Origin: Myxococcales bacterium
GTDB taxonomy: Bacteria; Desulfobacterota_B; Binatia; UBA1149; SPBQ01
Reading direction: 5' to 3'
Assembly: GCA_004525875.1 (NCBI GenBank)
Contig: SPBQ01000073.1
Location: forward strand, 1-8,574
Length of the DNA stretch: 8,574 nt
The position numbers and the translations under genes were made by a program. Within the stretch, counting starts at the first letter, position 1. Each line of letters opens with the position of its first letter. Of the stretch, positions 1-7,189 are shown piece after piece. Below the pieces are notes generated by a model that saw only the letters and a program-made list of their open reading frames with translations, was not told the DNA's origin and made no database searches.

Positions 1-214
1 ACTCGACCCGCAGCGGCTCGGCGTCGGGCAGCGACCGTTCGCCGACGATCTCGACGCGGGTGACATCGTCCGCCTTCGTGCTGAACACCGCGCTTTTTCC
101 GGCGTCGGCGGGTGCGGCATCGTCGAGGGCGTTCCACGTGACGCCTGCCAGCACCAGCTGGATGACGAGTCCACCGGCGAGCAGCGCATGGTCCCTGCGG
201 ACTGCCGCAATCAC
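1..214 (-). CDS. DUF4340-like membrane-anchored protein, N-terminal part only (runs off the window)
   Basis: This is the first 71 codons of a gene that continues past base 1. It starts with GTG at 214-212, inside a GTGA overlap with the stop of the GldF/GldG fusion gene. A good Shine-Dalgarno sequence (AGGGGAG, plus-strand 221-227) lies 6 nt upstream, which decides the start. The visible protein has a short basic N-terminus (RRDH), one hydrophobic helix at about residues 10-28, and then a soluble region. The soluble part contains a phrase of the form 'VFSTKADDVTRVEIVGE', resembling the beginning of DUF4340 proteins, where a single N-terminal helix anchors a periplasmic domain. DUF4340 proteins usually follow GldG-type genes in such operons, which supports the call. 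Function is unknown; it is probably an envelope partner of the transporter. Family membership rests on about 70 residues plus context. Confidence 0.75.
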   Translation of the reverse strand, partial: MIAAVRRDHALLAGGLVIQLVLAGVTWNALDDAAPADAGKSAVFSTKADDVTRVEIVGERSLPDAEPLRVE

Positions 215-3126
215 GATCCGCTCCCCTGGCCGGAAGCGTTCGCTTCGAGCATCGGTCGGGCGCGTCTGCGTGTGGTCGCGGCGATGCCGACCACGATCGC
301 CAGCGCCATCAGCACGACCAGATAGTTCGCCAGCTCCCAGCGTGTTTTCTCGGCATCGCTGAGCGGCACGAGCGTGCGCGCGAACGCGCCCGAGCCGCGG
401 ATCTGGAGCAGGTCGGTGTCGGCCACTGCCCAGTCGATCAGGTTGTGAACCAGCTGGAAGTTGCCTCGGTAGATACCGCCCGATGCACCGAGCTGGCTGC
501 CGAGCCCCTGCACGAGATCGGATGCGAACGCCGAGGAGCCGACGAGCACCAGCCGCGCGCTGGCGCTCGACTGCTTGAGCGTGCGGCCGGTGCTATCGCC
601 CCCGGTCTCGTCGCCGTCCTCTTCGGTCGCAGCCCCGGTCTCATCGCCGGCGGTGAACAGCGGCGAGGGACGGTCGGCGAAGTAGCTCGGAAACCGGCCG
701 ACGAGCGTCGCCGCCATCGGGCGATCGGTCAGATCGGTGCCCGGAGGGAACGCGGCGGCGGCATCCGATACGGTCTTCGGCAGGACGTCCTTCGTCTTGA
801 GCGTCCACGAGCGGTCCGAGCTCCGCAACAGGATCTCGGTCTCGACGTCCTGTCCGACCGTGGTCAGGTCGATCTCCGAGCCCCAGTTGATGACGACGTT
901 CTGGAGGCCGGACAGCGCCGGGTGCGTGCGGTTGAAGCCGGTACGCCGGATGTCGACGAAGAACGGGTAGTCCATGTAGTGGATGCGCTGGAGCGTGAAC
1001 AGGCCGCGCTTCTCCTGGATCGGAACCGGGAAGCGTGCGTTCTGCTCATCGAGTACGAAGCCCGGCTCGATCTTCACCTCCCAGGCTTCGAGCAGTGTCA
1101 GGAGGTCCTTGTCGGTCTTGGTGACGGCAACGGTGCCCGTCTCCACGCTCGCGTCGTAGGCGCCGGCCAGCACGATGACCGAGCCACCTCGCATCAGGAA
1201 CTGATCGATGGCGAACATCTGCCTGTCGTCGAGCTCGCCGGGGCGTGCCACGATGAGGACGTCCACGCCGCCCGGCACGAATCCCTGCTTGAGCGTGTCT
1301 CGCGTGACCGTGAAGTCGACGTCGAGCTCCCGCTGCAGTTCGCGGTACTCCGGCTGTGGCGGCGGAGGCTGGAGCTGCGGTGGCAGGTTGGGGTCCCGTG
1401 GCGCGGCCACGGGTTGCTCCGTCATGATCGCTACCGTCTTGAGGAACCCTGGCGTGGCGCGCTTGATCGAAGCCTCGATGGTCGATCGCATCGATGCTTC
1501 GGTAAGGTCGCCTTGGAGGAAGATGGCCTCGAGTTTGTCCCCCGACTCGAACAGCAGGTAGAGCCAGTACCGGTCGCCGCCGAACAGGCTCGTCGACATC
1601 GGGCGGAATCCGTAGTTCTGGTAGATGTAGGTCTCGACCTTTGCGTCCGTGCTGGGATCGATCTCCTCGAACTCAAACTTACCCGCCGCGCGTTCGACGA
1701 GGTCGGCGGCCACTTTGCGAATGCGCCCGGGGACGTCGGCAAACTCGGCCGGCAACGTACCGGGCGAGATGTATGCCGTGAGCGCCGCGGACTCCGGGAG
1801 ACCCGCGAAAACGGCGTCGATACTTCGGAACCCTTCGGTCAATTGCTTGATGGCGCGCGTCAGGTCGTATTCGAGATTGCGCAGGCGCACGTCGACGTCG
1901 GCGTCGCGCGCGTCGATCTCGATCAGATCCTGGAAGGTCAGCACCTGATACTGATCCGCGTAGCGAAGCAGGATGTGGAAGTAGGAGTTGACGACCGACT
2001 CCTCGTGACGTCCCGACACGCGAAATGGCACCGTGCGGATGTTGTAGGCCTGGCCGAGCTCTTCCTCGAGCTCTTCGCTCTCGTTCGGATTACGGAACTC
2101 GACCCGTACGCGGCCGCGTCCGTAAATCTCGTACTCGCCGAGCAGATCGCGGATCTGCGGGACCAGCGGTGCGAGCAGCGGATGGGTTCGCTCGGAGAAG
2201 TAGGCGGAGATGATCAACGGCTCGTCGAGGCGGGCCAGGACGTTCTCGGTCGAATCGCTGAGGCTGTACTCGCCGTTGGCCGTGAGGTCGGCGCGGGGGC
2301 CGGCCAGCGGTGCCAGCCAGAGATTGAGGACGATGAAGTTCAGCCCCGCCAGTGTGATGGTGATCCAGCGCGCGCGGGTGCGGGAACGTGCGGACGGCGT
2401 GCTCGTCTCCTGCCGCTTGAGATCGAGGAACTCGACGTTCAGCAGCAGGAAGAAGCCGGCAATGCTCGCGTAGTAGACGACGTCGCGCAGGTCGATCACG
2501 CCGCGCTCGATACTCTCGAAGCGGCTGCCGCTACCGAGAGCACGCAGCAGCGATGCGGTGCCCTCGCCGAAGAACGGAACCACGGACTCCGAGCCCACCA
2601 GGTACAGGAGCGCGCAGACCGCCGCCGTGACCATTAGCGAGACGATCTGGTTGTCGGTCCGCGCGCTCACGCACAGACCGATCGCCATGTAAGCGGCCGC
2701 CAGCAGCAGCGCGCCGAGATAGCCGCCGACCACGGGGCCCCAGTCGAGCTCGCCGCGCATCGATACGGAGACGGGGAGCGGGAGAGTCAGCGCCAGCGCG
2801 AGCGCGACGAGGGTCATGCCGGCGAGAAACTTGCCGAGGACCAGGTCGCGCGTTCGCAGGGGAAGCGTGAGCAGGATCTCCAGCGTCCCGATCTTCTCCT
2901 CCTCGCTCCACGCCCGCATGGTGACTGCGGCCGAGAGGAACACGAGCAGCACGGGCAGCCACATGAACAGCGGCCTCACGTCGGCGATGTTGCGGGCGAA
3001 GAAGCGCGAGTACGTGAAGAAGACGAAGAGCGTGACGAGCAGGAACACCCCGAGGAACATCACTGCCACTGGCGACAGGAAGTAGCTGCGCAGCTCCTTG
3101 CGGACGATGGTCGCGATCGTGCTCAC
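211..3126 (-). CDS. GldF-type ABC-2 permease fused to GldG-type auxiliary domain
   Basis: A 971-residue inner-membrane protein, probably the membrane and periplasmic part of an ABC transporter driven by the ATPase encoded just upstream. Residues 1-235 form an ABC-2 permease with about six membrane segments (roughly 20-38, 56-70, 100-121, 132-152, 163-178, 216-232). They carry the motif 'MRAWSEEEKIGTLEILLTLP' (70-89), typical of NosY/GldF permeases. After a basic linker, a seventh helix (about 254-272) leads into a large extracytoplasmic GldG/ABC_transp_aux-like region (about 290-930), and a C-terminal helix follows at about 933-951. A Pro/Gln-rich linker lies at 577-594 and an acidic DETG-rich stretch at about 826-846. 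In Flavobacterium, GldF and GldG are separate proteins linked to gliding; fused versions occur in other phyla, where the substrate is unknown. The GTG start (3126-3124) has GGAGG 9 nt upstream and sits in a GTGA overlap with the ATPase stop. Confidence 0.93.
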   Translation of the reverse strand: MSTIATIVRKELRSYFLSPVAVMFLGVFLLVTLFVFFTYSRFFARNIADVRPLFMWLPVLLVFLSAAVTMRAWSEEEKIGTLEILLTLPLRTRDLVLGKFLAGMTLVALALALTLPLPVSVSMRGELDWGPVVGGYLGALLLAAAYMAIGLCVSARTDNQIVSLMVTAAVCALLYLVGSESVVPFFGEGTASLLRALGSGSRFESIERGVIDLRDVVYYASIAGFFLLLNVEFLDLKRQETSTPSARSRTRARWITITLAGLNFIVLNLWLAPLAGPRADLTANGEYSLSDSTENVLARLDEPLIISAYFSERTHPLLAPLVPQIRDLLGEYEIYGRGRVRVEFRNPNESEELEEELGQAYNIRTVPFRVSGRHEESVVNSYFHILLRYADQYQVLTFQDLIEIDARDADVDVRLRNLEYDLTRAIKQLTEGFRSIDAVFAGLPESAALTAYISPGTLPAEFADVPGRIRKVAADLVERAAGKFEFEEIDPSTDAKVETYIYQNYGFRPMSTSLFGGDRYWLYLLFESGDKLEAIFLQGDLTEASMRSTIEASIKRATPGFLKTVAIMTEQPVAAPRDPNLPPQLQPPPPQPEYRELQRELDVDFTVTRDTLKQGFVPGGVDVLIVARPGELDDRQMFAIDQFLMRGGSVIVLAGAYDASVETGTVAVTKTDKDLLTLLEAWEVKIEPGFVLDEQNARFPVPIQEKRGLFTLQRIHYMDYPFFVDIRRTGFNRTHPALSGLQNVVINWGSEIDLTTVGQDVETEILLRSSDRSWTLKTKDVLPKTVSDAAAAFPPGTDLTDRPMAATLVGRFPSYFADRPSPLFTAGDETGAATEEDGDETGGDSTGRTLKQSSASARLVLVGSSAFASDLVQGLGSQLGASGGIYRGNFQLVHNLIDWAVADTDLLQIRGSGAFARTLVPLSDAEKTRWELANYLVVLMALAIVVGIAATTRRRARPMLEANASGQGSGS

Positions 3127-4109
3127 GATGGTCCGCCTCCGGGCGATCCCTCGCGGGCGACGTGAGCGCTCATCAGATCGCGGAACACCTGCTCGAGGTT
3201 CTGTGTGTCGGTGCTGATCGAGGCCACGCTCCAGCCGGCACGGCCGGCGGCGGCGACGACCGCTGTCGCGGTGGGCTCACCGGCGCTGTCATTGCCGCCA
3301 GCGCCGGTGACGCGCACCGTCCAGATCTCGTAGCCGTCGTGGTTGATGTCGGGGCCGACACGAACCACCTCACCGACACCGTCGACCGCGGCCAGCGTTT
3401 TCTCGACGGCCTCGGTTCCGGTCTTGACCGAGACGCGCACGCGGTCGGAGGCGAGCAGGTCGCCGAGCTTCGAGTCGGCGGCCAGTCCGCCATCGATGAG
3501 GATGACGACGCGATCGCAGACCGCCTCGATCTCGGAGAGGATGTGCGTGGACAGGATGACGGTGCTGCTTTGCGCGAGACGGCGGATGAGGTTGCGGATC
3601 TCGACGATCTGCACGGGGTCGAGGCCGCTGGTGGGCTCGTCGAGAACGAGCACCTCGGGCCTGTGAATGATGGCCTGCGCGAGCCCGACGCGCTGGCGAT
3701 ACCCCTTGGACAGGGTCGAGATCGGCCGCACCATCCATGCTTCGAGGCCCGTCGCGCGAACGGCGTCGGCCACCGCTTTGATGCGGTCGCCGGCCGCCAT
3801 GCCACGCAACTCGGCGATCATCAGGAGATACTCCTGGACGAGCATCTCGGGGTAGAGGGGGGCGTTCTCGGGCATGTACCCGATCATTCGCTGCACGCCG
3901 AGTCGGTCCGAGACGACGTCGACACCCCCGACCGAGACCGATCCCTCGCTGGGCTCGAGGTAGCCCGTGATGACCTTCATCACGGTGCTCTTGCCGGCGC
4001 CATTGTGGCCGAGCAGGCCGACGATTTCTCCCCGGCCGACCTCGAACGATACGTCCTTGACTGCTCGGACGGCGCCGTAGCGCTTCTCCAAGCCGCTGAC
4101 TCGGATCAT
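3123..4109 (-). CDS. ABC transporter ATP-binding protein, GldA-type
   Basis: A 328-residue cytoplasmic ATPase that should pair with the permease fusion directly downstream. Counting from the chosen start, it has Walker A GHNGAGKST (34-42), a Q-loop region YMPENAPLY (78-86) with Glu where many ABC proteins have Gln, signature LSKGYRQR (133-140), Walker B VLVLDEPT (153-160), D-loop SGLDP and the switch His in STHI (H189). YxPExxPLY and LSKGYRQR are characteristic of the GldA/NosF-like group. Residues about 220-312 form the usual C-terminal regulatory extension, ending in a NLEQVF motif. The frame also opens at a GTG at 4172, but the extra 21 residues are Pro-rich, lie before the conserved 'MIRVSGLEKRYG' beginning, and would precede the predicted transcription start. 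I therefore chose the ATG at 4109, although its own Shine-Dalgarno is weak. It is the first gene of the operon. Confidence 0.95.
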   Translation of the reverse strand: MIRVSGLEKRYGAVRAVKDVSFEVGRGEIVGLLGHNGAGKSTVMKVITGYLEPSEGSVSVGGVDVVSDRLGVQRMIGYMPENAPLYPEMLVQEYLLMIAELRGMAAGDRIKAVADAVRATGLEAWMVRPISTLSKGYRQRVGLAQAIIHRPEVLVLDEPTSGLDPVQIVEIRNLIRRLAQSSTVILSTHILSEIEAVCDRVVILIDGGLAADSKLGDLLASDRVRVSVKTGTEAVEKTLAAVDGVGEVVRVGPDINHDGYEIWTVRVTGAGGNDSAGEPTATAVVAAAGRAGWSVASISTDTQNLEQVFRDLMSAHVAREGSPGGGPS

Positions 4110-4175
4110 CTGCAGAGGCTCGCGGGGTAGTGGTTGGTTGGGTTTACGATGGGTGCTCCCTGGTAATCGCACTCG

Positions 4176-4203
4176 GTTTTAATACGCTAGGGCGAAGTGT
4201 CAA
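4176..4203 (-). promoter_or_regulatory. Predicted sigma70-like promoter of the ABC transporter operon
   Basis: Read on the minus strand there is a perfect -35 box TTGACA (4203-4198), a 16-nt spacer, and a -10-like TAAAAC (4181-4176; 4 of 6 matches to TATAAT). It lies in an AT-richer patch of an otherwise GC-rich window. Transcription would start near 4169, giving a leader of about 60 nt before the ATG at 4109. The -35 box overlaps the GTG start codon of the divergent lipoprotein gene, so the two divergent transcripts are likely to influence each other. No operator palindrome is evident. The site is predicted from sequence only. Confidence 0.5.
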
Positions 4204-5399
4204 CCGCGTCCTCACGCTTGGCCTCAGTCCGGTGGTTGCTGCCGCTGGTACTCCTTGCTTGGACGGTCGGCGGCGCCGGTTGTTCGACCCTCGACCGTGC
4301 ATGGCCCGATCCGCCGTTCGTCCCGCTCATCGCGAGCGTCGAATCGCTCCCCGCGCTCACGACGAACGCGCTCGGTACCGGCCGCGATGCCGGCAACACC
4401 GCTCGCATCGACGGACGGGTGATCTGGCTGTTCGGCGACACGTTCATCGGCAGCGACGAGCTCATCTGCGCCACGGCCGCCTGGTCGGATTCCGCCACTC
4501 CTACAAACCTCCACGAAGACGTTGACGCTTCGGGTAGGCCGTATCAGCTTTACCCGTTCTCGGCGGATGAGGTCGCGTTCAACCTCGTCCATGCCGATCC
4601 GCCCGCGTGTTGCAGGCTCTATGCGAGCTGCCCGCAGACCGATGTCTACTGTCGCTGCGCGCCCGGCGTCGACTGTGCTTCACGCATCGCTTTGTGGCCC
4701 GGGGACGTCGCGATTCGTCGCGATGGCCGCGCTTTTGGACTGTACGAGAGGGTTTTGGCGGGTGTCGCGCCGTACGACTTCACGCATCTCGGTGCCGGCC
4801 TGGCCGTGATCCCGGAGCGAGGCACCGTGGCGCGGCGATTCGCGGACGCCGACGGTGTGCCGCGGATGCTGTTCGGCCGCGACGAGCCGAACTTTCTCAA
4901 CGCCGTCGTTGCTCCGGTCGATGGAGTGCCGCACGTATACGCGTACGCACGCCGGCTTCGACGCTCCTGTCTCGTCGACGTGCTCGCCGCGCGCGCACCG
5001 CTCGGTTCGATGGAGCATCGCGAGAGTTGGCGCTTCTTCGACGGCAACGGCTGGAGTCGAGATGTCGATGCGGCCGGCCCGATCCTCTCGCGGGTCGTAG
5101 GGGGGCTCGGATCGGTGGCCTGGAACGAGTATCTGGACGCCTACATCAGCGGTAACAACGATATCTGTACCGGCGGTTCGCGCTTTTTCATCCGCACCGC
5201 ACCGCGGCCGGAGGGGCCCTGGAGCGAGCCGGCCGTCGTCGACCTCGCGCCGCTTGGCGCCGGGCCCGAGGCGTATGCCGGTCGCCTGCATCCTGTGTTC
5301 GGCGACGGCCGGCGAATCGTCATCAGCTTCTACGAGCCCCGCGTCGCGAACGACGAGGTCGTCGGCCGCGTGCATCTGGCGAGGGTAACGTTCGAGTGA
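4197..5399 (+). CDS. Lipoprotein with DUF4185-like beta-propeller pattern
   Basis: A 400-residue predicted lipoprotein. The N-terminus has two Arg residues, a hydrophobic core (about 14-25) and a lipobox-like GGAGC with Cys29 as the likely lipidated residue; the -3 Gly is not ideal. The mature part has short repeated beta phrases typical of five-bladed propellers of the DUF4185/GH43-like type: 'DGRVIWLFGDTF' (72-83), 'SVAWNEYLDAYIS' (306-318) and 'TAPRPEGPWSEP' (334-345). Such folds are often sugar-active or sugar-binding, but I see no proof of catalysis. Residues 138-160 hold six Cys (138, 139, 145, 152, 154, 160), an unusual cluster probably stabilised by disulfides. GTG 4197 is the first possible start after an in-frame TAG at 4188; only a weak AGGG precedes it. 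The gene is divergent from the ABC operon and is joined to the phosphatase gene by a GTGA overlap. The lipoprotein call is firmer than the domain call. Confidence 0.65.
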   Translation: MSTASSRLASVRWLLPLVLLAWTVGGAGCSTLDRAWPDPPFVPLIASVESLPALTTNALGTGRDAGNTARIDGRVIWLFGDTFIGSDELICATAAWSDSATPTNLHEDVDASGRPYQLYPFSADEVAFNLVHADPPACCRLYASCPQTDVYCRCAPGVDCASRIALWPGDVAIRRDGRAFGLYERVLAGVAPYDFTHLGAGLAVIPERGTVARRFADADGVPRMLFGRDEPNFLNAVVAPVDGVPHVYAYARRLRRSCLVDVLAARAPLGSMEHRESWRFFDGNGWSRDVDAAGPILSRVVGGLGSVAWNEYLDAYISGNNDICTGGSRFFIRTAPRPEGPWSEPAVVDLAPLGAGPEAYAGRLHPVFGDGRRIVISFYEPRVANDEVVGRVHLARVTFE

Positions 5400-6019
5400 G
5401 CATCGTCGACGGCGAGCGCCTGACCTTCTACACGGTGCGCCCCGGCCTCGCGGGCGACGCTCCCCACGGTGGGGTAGGCGCGGCTGGAGGCGCTACCGGT
5501 GCCGCAGGCGTGGTGGGTGCAGTGGGAATGTGTGTCTGTCCAGGGCGCTCGCTGCCACGCGCGCGCATGTCGGGCTGGAACCGCGACCTCGCGGCCGACC
5601 TGGACGAGGTTCGTGACTTCGGCGCTGCGGCCCTCGTGACGCTCATGCAGGGCGACGAGCTGGCCGACTACTCCGCGCCACCCGCCGAGAAGAGGCGAGA
5701 GGTTCTCGCGCGCGGAATGGCCTGGTACCATCTGCCGATCGTCGACATGTGTGCACCGGACGACGTTTTCGAGGGCCGTTGGAACGCGGCGGGCAGGGAG
5801 CAGAGGGCGCTTCTGAACGCCGGGCGTAATATCGCAGTGCACTGCCTTGGCGGGCTCGGTCGTACCGGCACCGTCGCGGCCCGCCTGCTGGTGGAGTACG
5901 GCGAGCGGCCCGATCTGGCGGTCGCACGCGTGCGAGACGCTCGGCCGGGAGCCATTCAGACCTACGAGCAGGAGCGGTACGTCCTGGCATGCGCCCCTCT
6001 TTCCTGCCTGACTGCCTGA
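5396..6019 (+). CDS. KAP/CDKN3-like dual-specificity protein phosphatase
   Basis: A 207-residue cysteine phosphatase, predicted to hydrolyse phosphotyrosine or phosphoserine/threonine on an unknown substrate. The P-loop is HCLGGLGRTG, with nucleophile Cys150 and Arg156 (CX5R). An upstream LPIVD..APDD segment (113-123) should carry the general acid, and a later GAIQT motif (186-190) with a Gln/Tyr-containing tail is a hallmark of the CDKN3 (KAP) group. The 'CPGR...W.RDLAADL' segment (48-69) also fits bacterial members of that group. No signal peptide or membrane helix is visible, so it is probably cytoplasmic, unlike its neighbours. Residues about 25-44 are a Gly/Ala/Val low-complexity stretch that splits the expected N-terminal strand region. 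The GTG start lies within a GTGA overlap with the lipoprotein stop; the GAGGG upstream is distant, so translation probably depends on coupling. The end overlaps the next gene by 31 bp. Confidence 0.9.
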   Translation: MSIVDGERLTFYTVRPGLAGDAPHGGVGAAGGATGAAGVVGAVGMCVCPGRSLPRARMSGWNRDLAADLDEVRDFGAAALVTLMQGDELADYSAPPAEKRREVLARGMAWYHLPIVDMCAPDDVFEGRWNAAGREQRALLNAGRNIAVHCLGGLGRTGTVAARLLVEYGERPDLAVARVRDARPGAIQTYEQERYVLACAPLSCLTA

Positions 6020-7182
6020 CCGTCTGCCCGACCGTCTGCCTGATCGCAGCCCTCGGCGCTGTGGTGGCAGCACCGGTGCCGTCCGATGCGGCGCGGCGCG
6101 AGACGGGCGAGCGCCAATCTTCGAGCGCGCGCGCGACTCTGCCCGTCGATTCGGTCGCCGCCAGCCGTCTGCGCGTGGAGCTCGGCAGTCGGTTCCATGT
6201 GAAGCACAGCGATCATTACCGGATCGCCTACGACACGGACGAGCACTTCGTTGATCTTCATGCTCGCCTGTTCGAGGCCGTCTACAGCTCATTTCGAGCG
6301 TTCTTCGAAAGCAGCGGCTTTCGACTGAGCAAGCTCGATCAGCGGCTCGAGGCGGTGATGTTCGACGACCGTGATACGTTCGCGCGGTACGCCCGCAAGA
6401 TCCATCCCAAGCTGGAGGCCGCCGGCGGCTTCTACTCCACCCGGGAGAATCGGATCGTGCTGTTCGATTCGTTCACCGACGACAACTATCGGCGAGTGAG
6501 CGACCAGATCGCCGCCTCGGAGCGCAACGTGGCCGAGGTGCGGCGCCAGCTCGCTGCCGGCGAGCGCGGACGCTCCGTCACGCTGACCCACTCCGACGGG
6601 CACCGTGAGACGCTGAGCCGCAAGCAGGCCCTGGCGCACGTGCGCGCGGAGCAGCGCGGGCTCCGACAGCGGCGCCGTGAGCTCGAAAGCCACTTTGCCG
6701 ATCGCAACCTGACCAGCACGATTCACGAGTGCGTGCATCAGATCTCGTACAACCTGGGTGTTCAGAGCCCGCTCGCCGACAACCCGAAGTGGCTCGGAGA
6801 GGGTCTCGCGACCTACTTCGAGACGATGGGGTATCGCGACACGGGGCCGTCGGGCCGGCGCAATCCGGAGCGCTTCAAGGCGTGGCAGGCGGCCGAACAC
6901 GCCGGCACCCTGATTCCCATCGACAAGTTGCTGGTGCGCGACGACCTGTTCGATCTATCGACCTCGAGCGCCCCCACCGCGTACGGGCAAGCCTGGGCGC
7001 TCGTGCACTATCTTTTCGAGCAGCGCCCGGAGCAGTTCTTCGGTTACCTGCGGCGCATTGCCGATTCGCGAGGATCGAGCGAGCGTCGCGATTCGAGTCG
7101 TCTCGAGCTGTTCCGGCAGGCATTTGGCGACGATCTAGAGGCCTTCGAACGCCGCTGGCACCGCTCCATGAGCCAACTGTGA
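5989..7182 (+). CDS. Secreted DUF1570-like zinc metallopeptidase (gluzincin type)
   Basis: A 397-residue predicted exported peptidase. The zinc site is visible as HECVH (His246, Glu247, His250), followed 24 residues after Glu247 by Glu271 in 'WLGEGLATYFE', the third ligand expected for a gluzincin. The spacing and the W-L-x-E-G-x-A-x-Y-F-E phrase fit DUF1570. An N-terminal signal peptide is likely (hydrophobic about 14-29, AP/SDA cleavage region), though it is unusual in holding three Cys encoded by a 12-bp tandem repeat. Residues about 60-165 form a conserved-looking front domain. Residues 165-238 are charged and helical (runs of RRQL, RQRRREL), probably a coiled coil, placed just before the active site. 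The ATG at 5989 lies 31 bp inside the phosphatase gene; GGAG is 14 nt upstream, rather far, so coupling to that gene is likely. Substrate unknown. Confidence 0.85.
   Translation: MRPSFLPDCLTVCPTVCLIAALGAVVAAPVPSDAARRETGERQSSSARATLPVDSVAASRLRVELGSRFHVKHSDHYRIAYDTDEHFVDLHARLFEAVYSSFRAFFESSGFRLSKLDQRLEAVMFDDRDTFARYARKIHPKLEAAGGFYSTRENRIVLFDSFTDDNYRRVSDQIAASERNVAEVRRQLAAGERGRSVTLTHSDGHRETLSRKQALAHVRAEQRGLRQRRRELESHFADRNLTSTIHECVHQISYNLGVQSPLADNPKWLGEGLATYFETMGYRDTGPSGRRNPERFKAWQAAEHAGTLIPIDKLLVRDDLFDLSTSSAPTAYGQAWALVHYLFEQRPEQFFGYLRRIADSRGSSERRDSSRLELFRQAFGDDLEAFERRWHRSMSQL
6004..6047 (+). repeat. 12-bp tandem repeat, three full copies plus an 8-bp partial copy
   Basis: The units are ctgcctga (6004-6011, partial), ctgcctgaccgt (6012-6023), ctgcccgaccgt (6024-6035) and ctgcctgatcgc (6036-6047). 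They differ at only a few positions. The repeat spans the stop codon of the phosphatase gene (6017-6019) and encodes CLTV/CPTV/CLIA in the signal peptide of the metallopeptidase. Twelve base pairs is a multiple of three, so copy-number change would keep the frame. Confidence 0.8.
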
Positions 7183-7189
7183 CCCGTGC

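Noticed and set aside
445..2637. Long open frame (about 730 codons) on the plus strand, antisense to the permease/GldG fusion
   Set aside because: It lies wholly opposite a well-supported gene. Its translation is rich in Arg, Asp, Glu and Val without a recognisable domain, as expected for the complementary frame of a GC-rich gene.
3162..4130. Open frame (about 322 codons) on the plus strand opposite the ABC ATPase
   Set aside because: The opposite strand carries every ABC motif in order. This frame has an Asp/Gly/Ala-rich shadow composition and no known motif.
4110..4172. Upstream GTG start for the ABC ATPase, adding 21 residues
   Set aside because: The extension is Pro-rich and not typical of the family, starts upstream of the predicted transcription start, and the conserved N-terminus begins at the ATG at 4109.
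5330..6292. Open frame (about 320 codons) on the minus strand across the phosphatase and the start of the zincin gene
   Set aside because: It is antisense to two genes with intact active-site motifs, is Arg/Ser/Pro-rich, and has no domain or good ribosome site.
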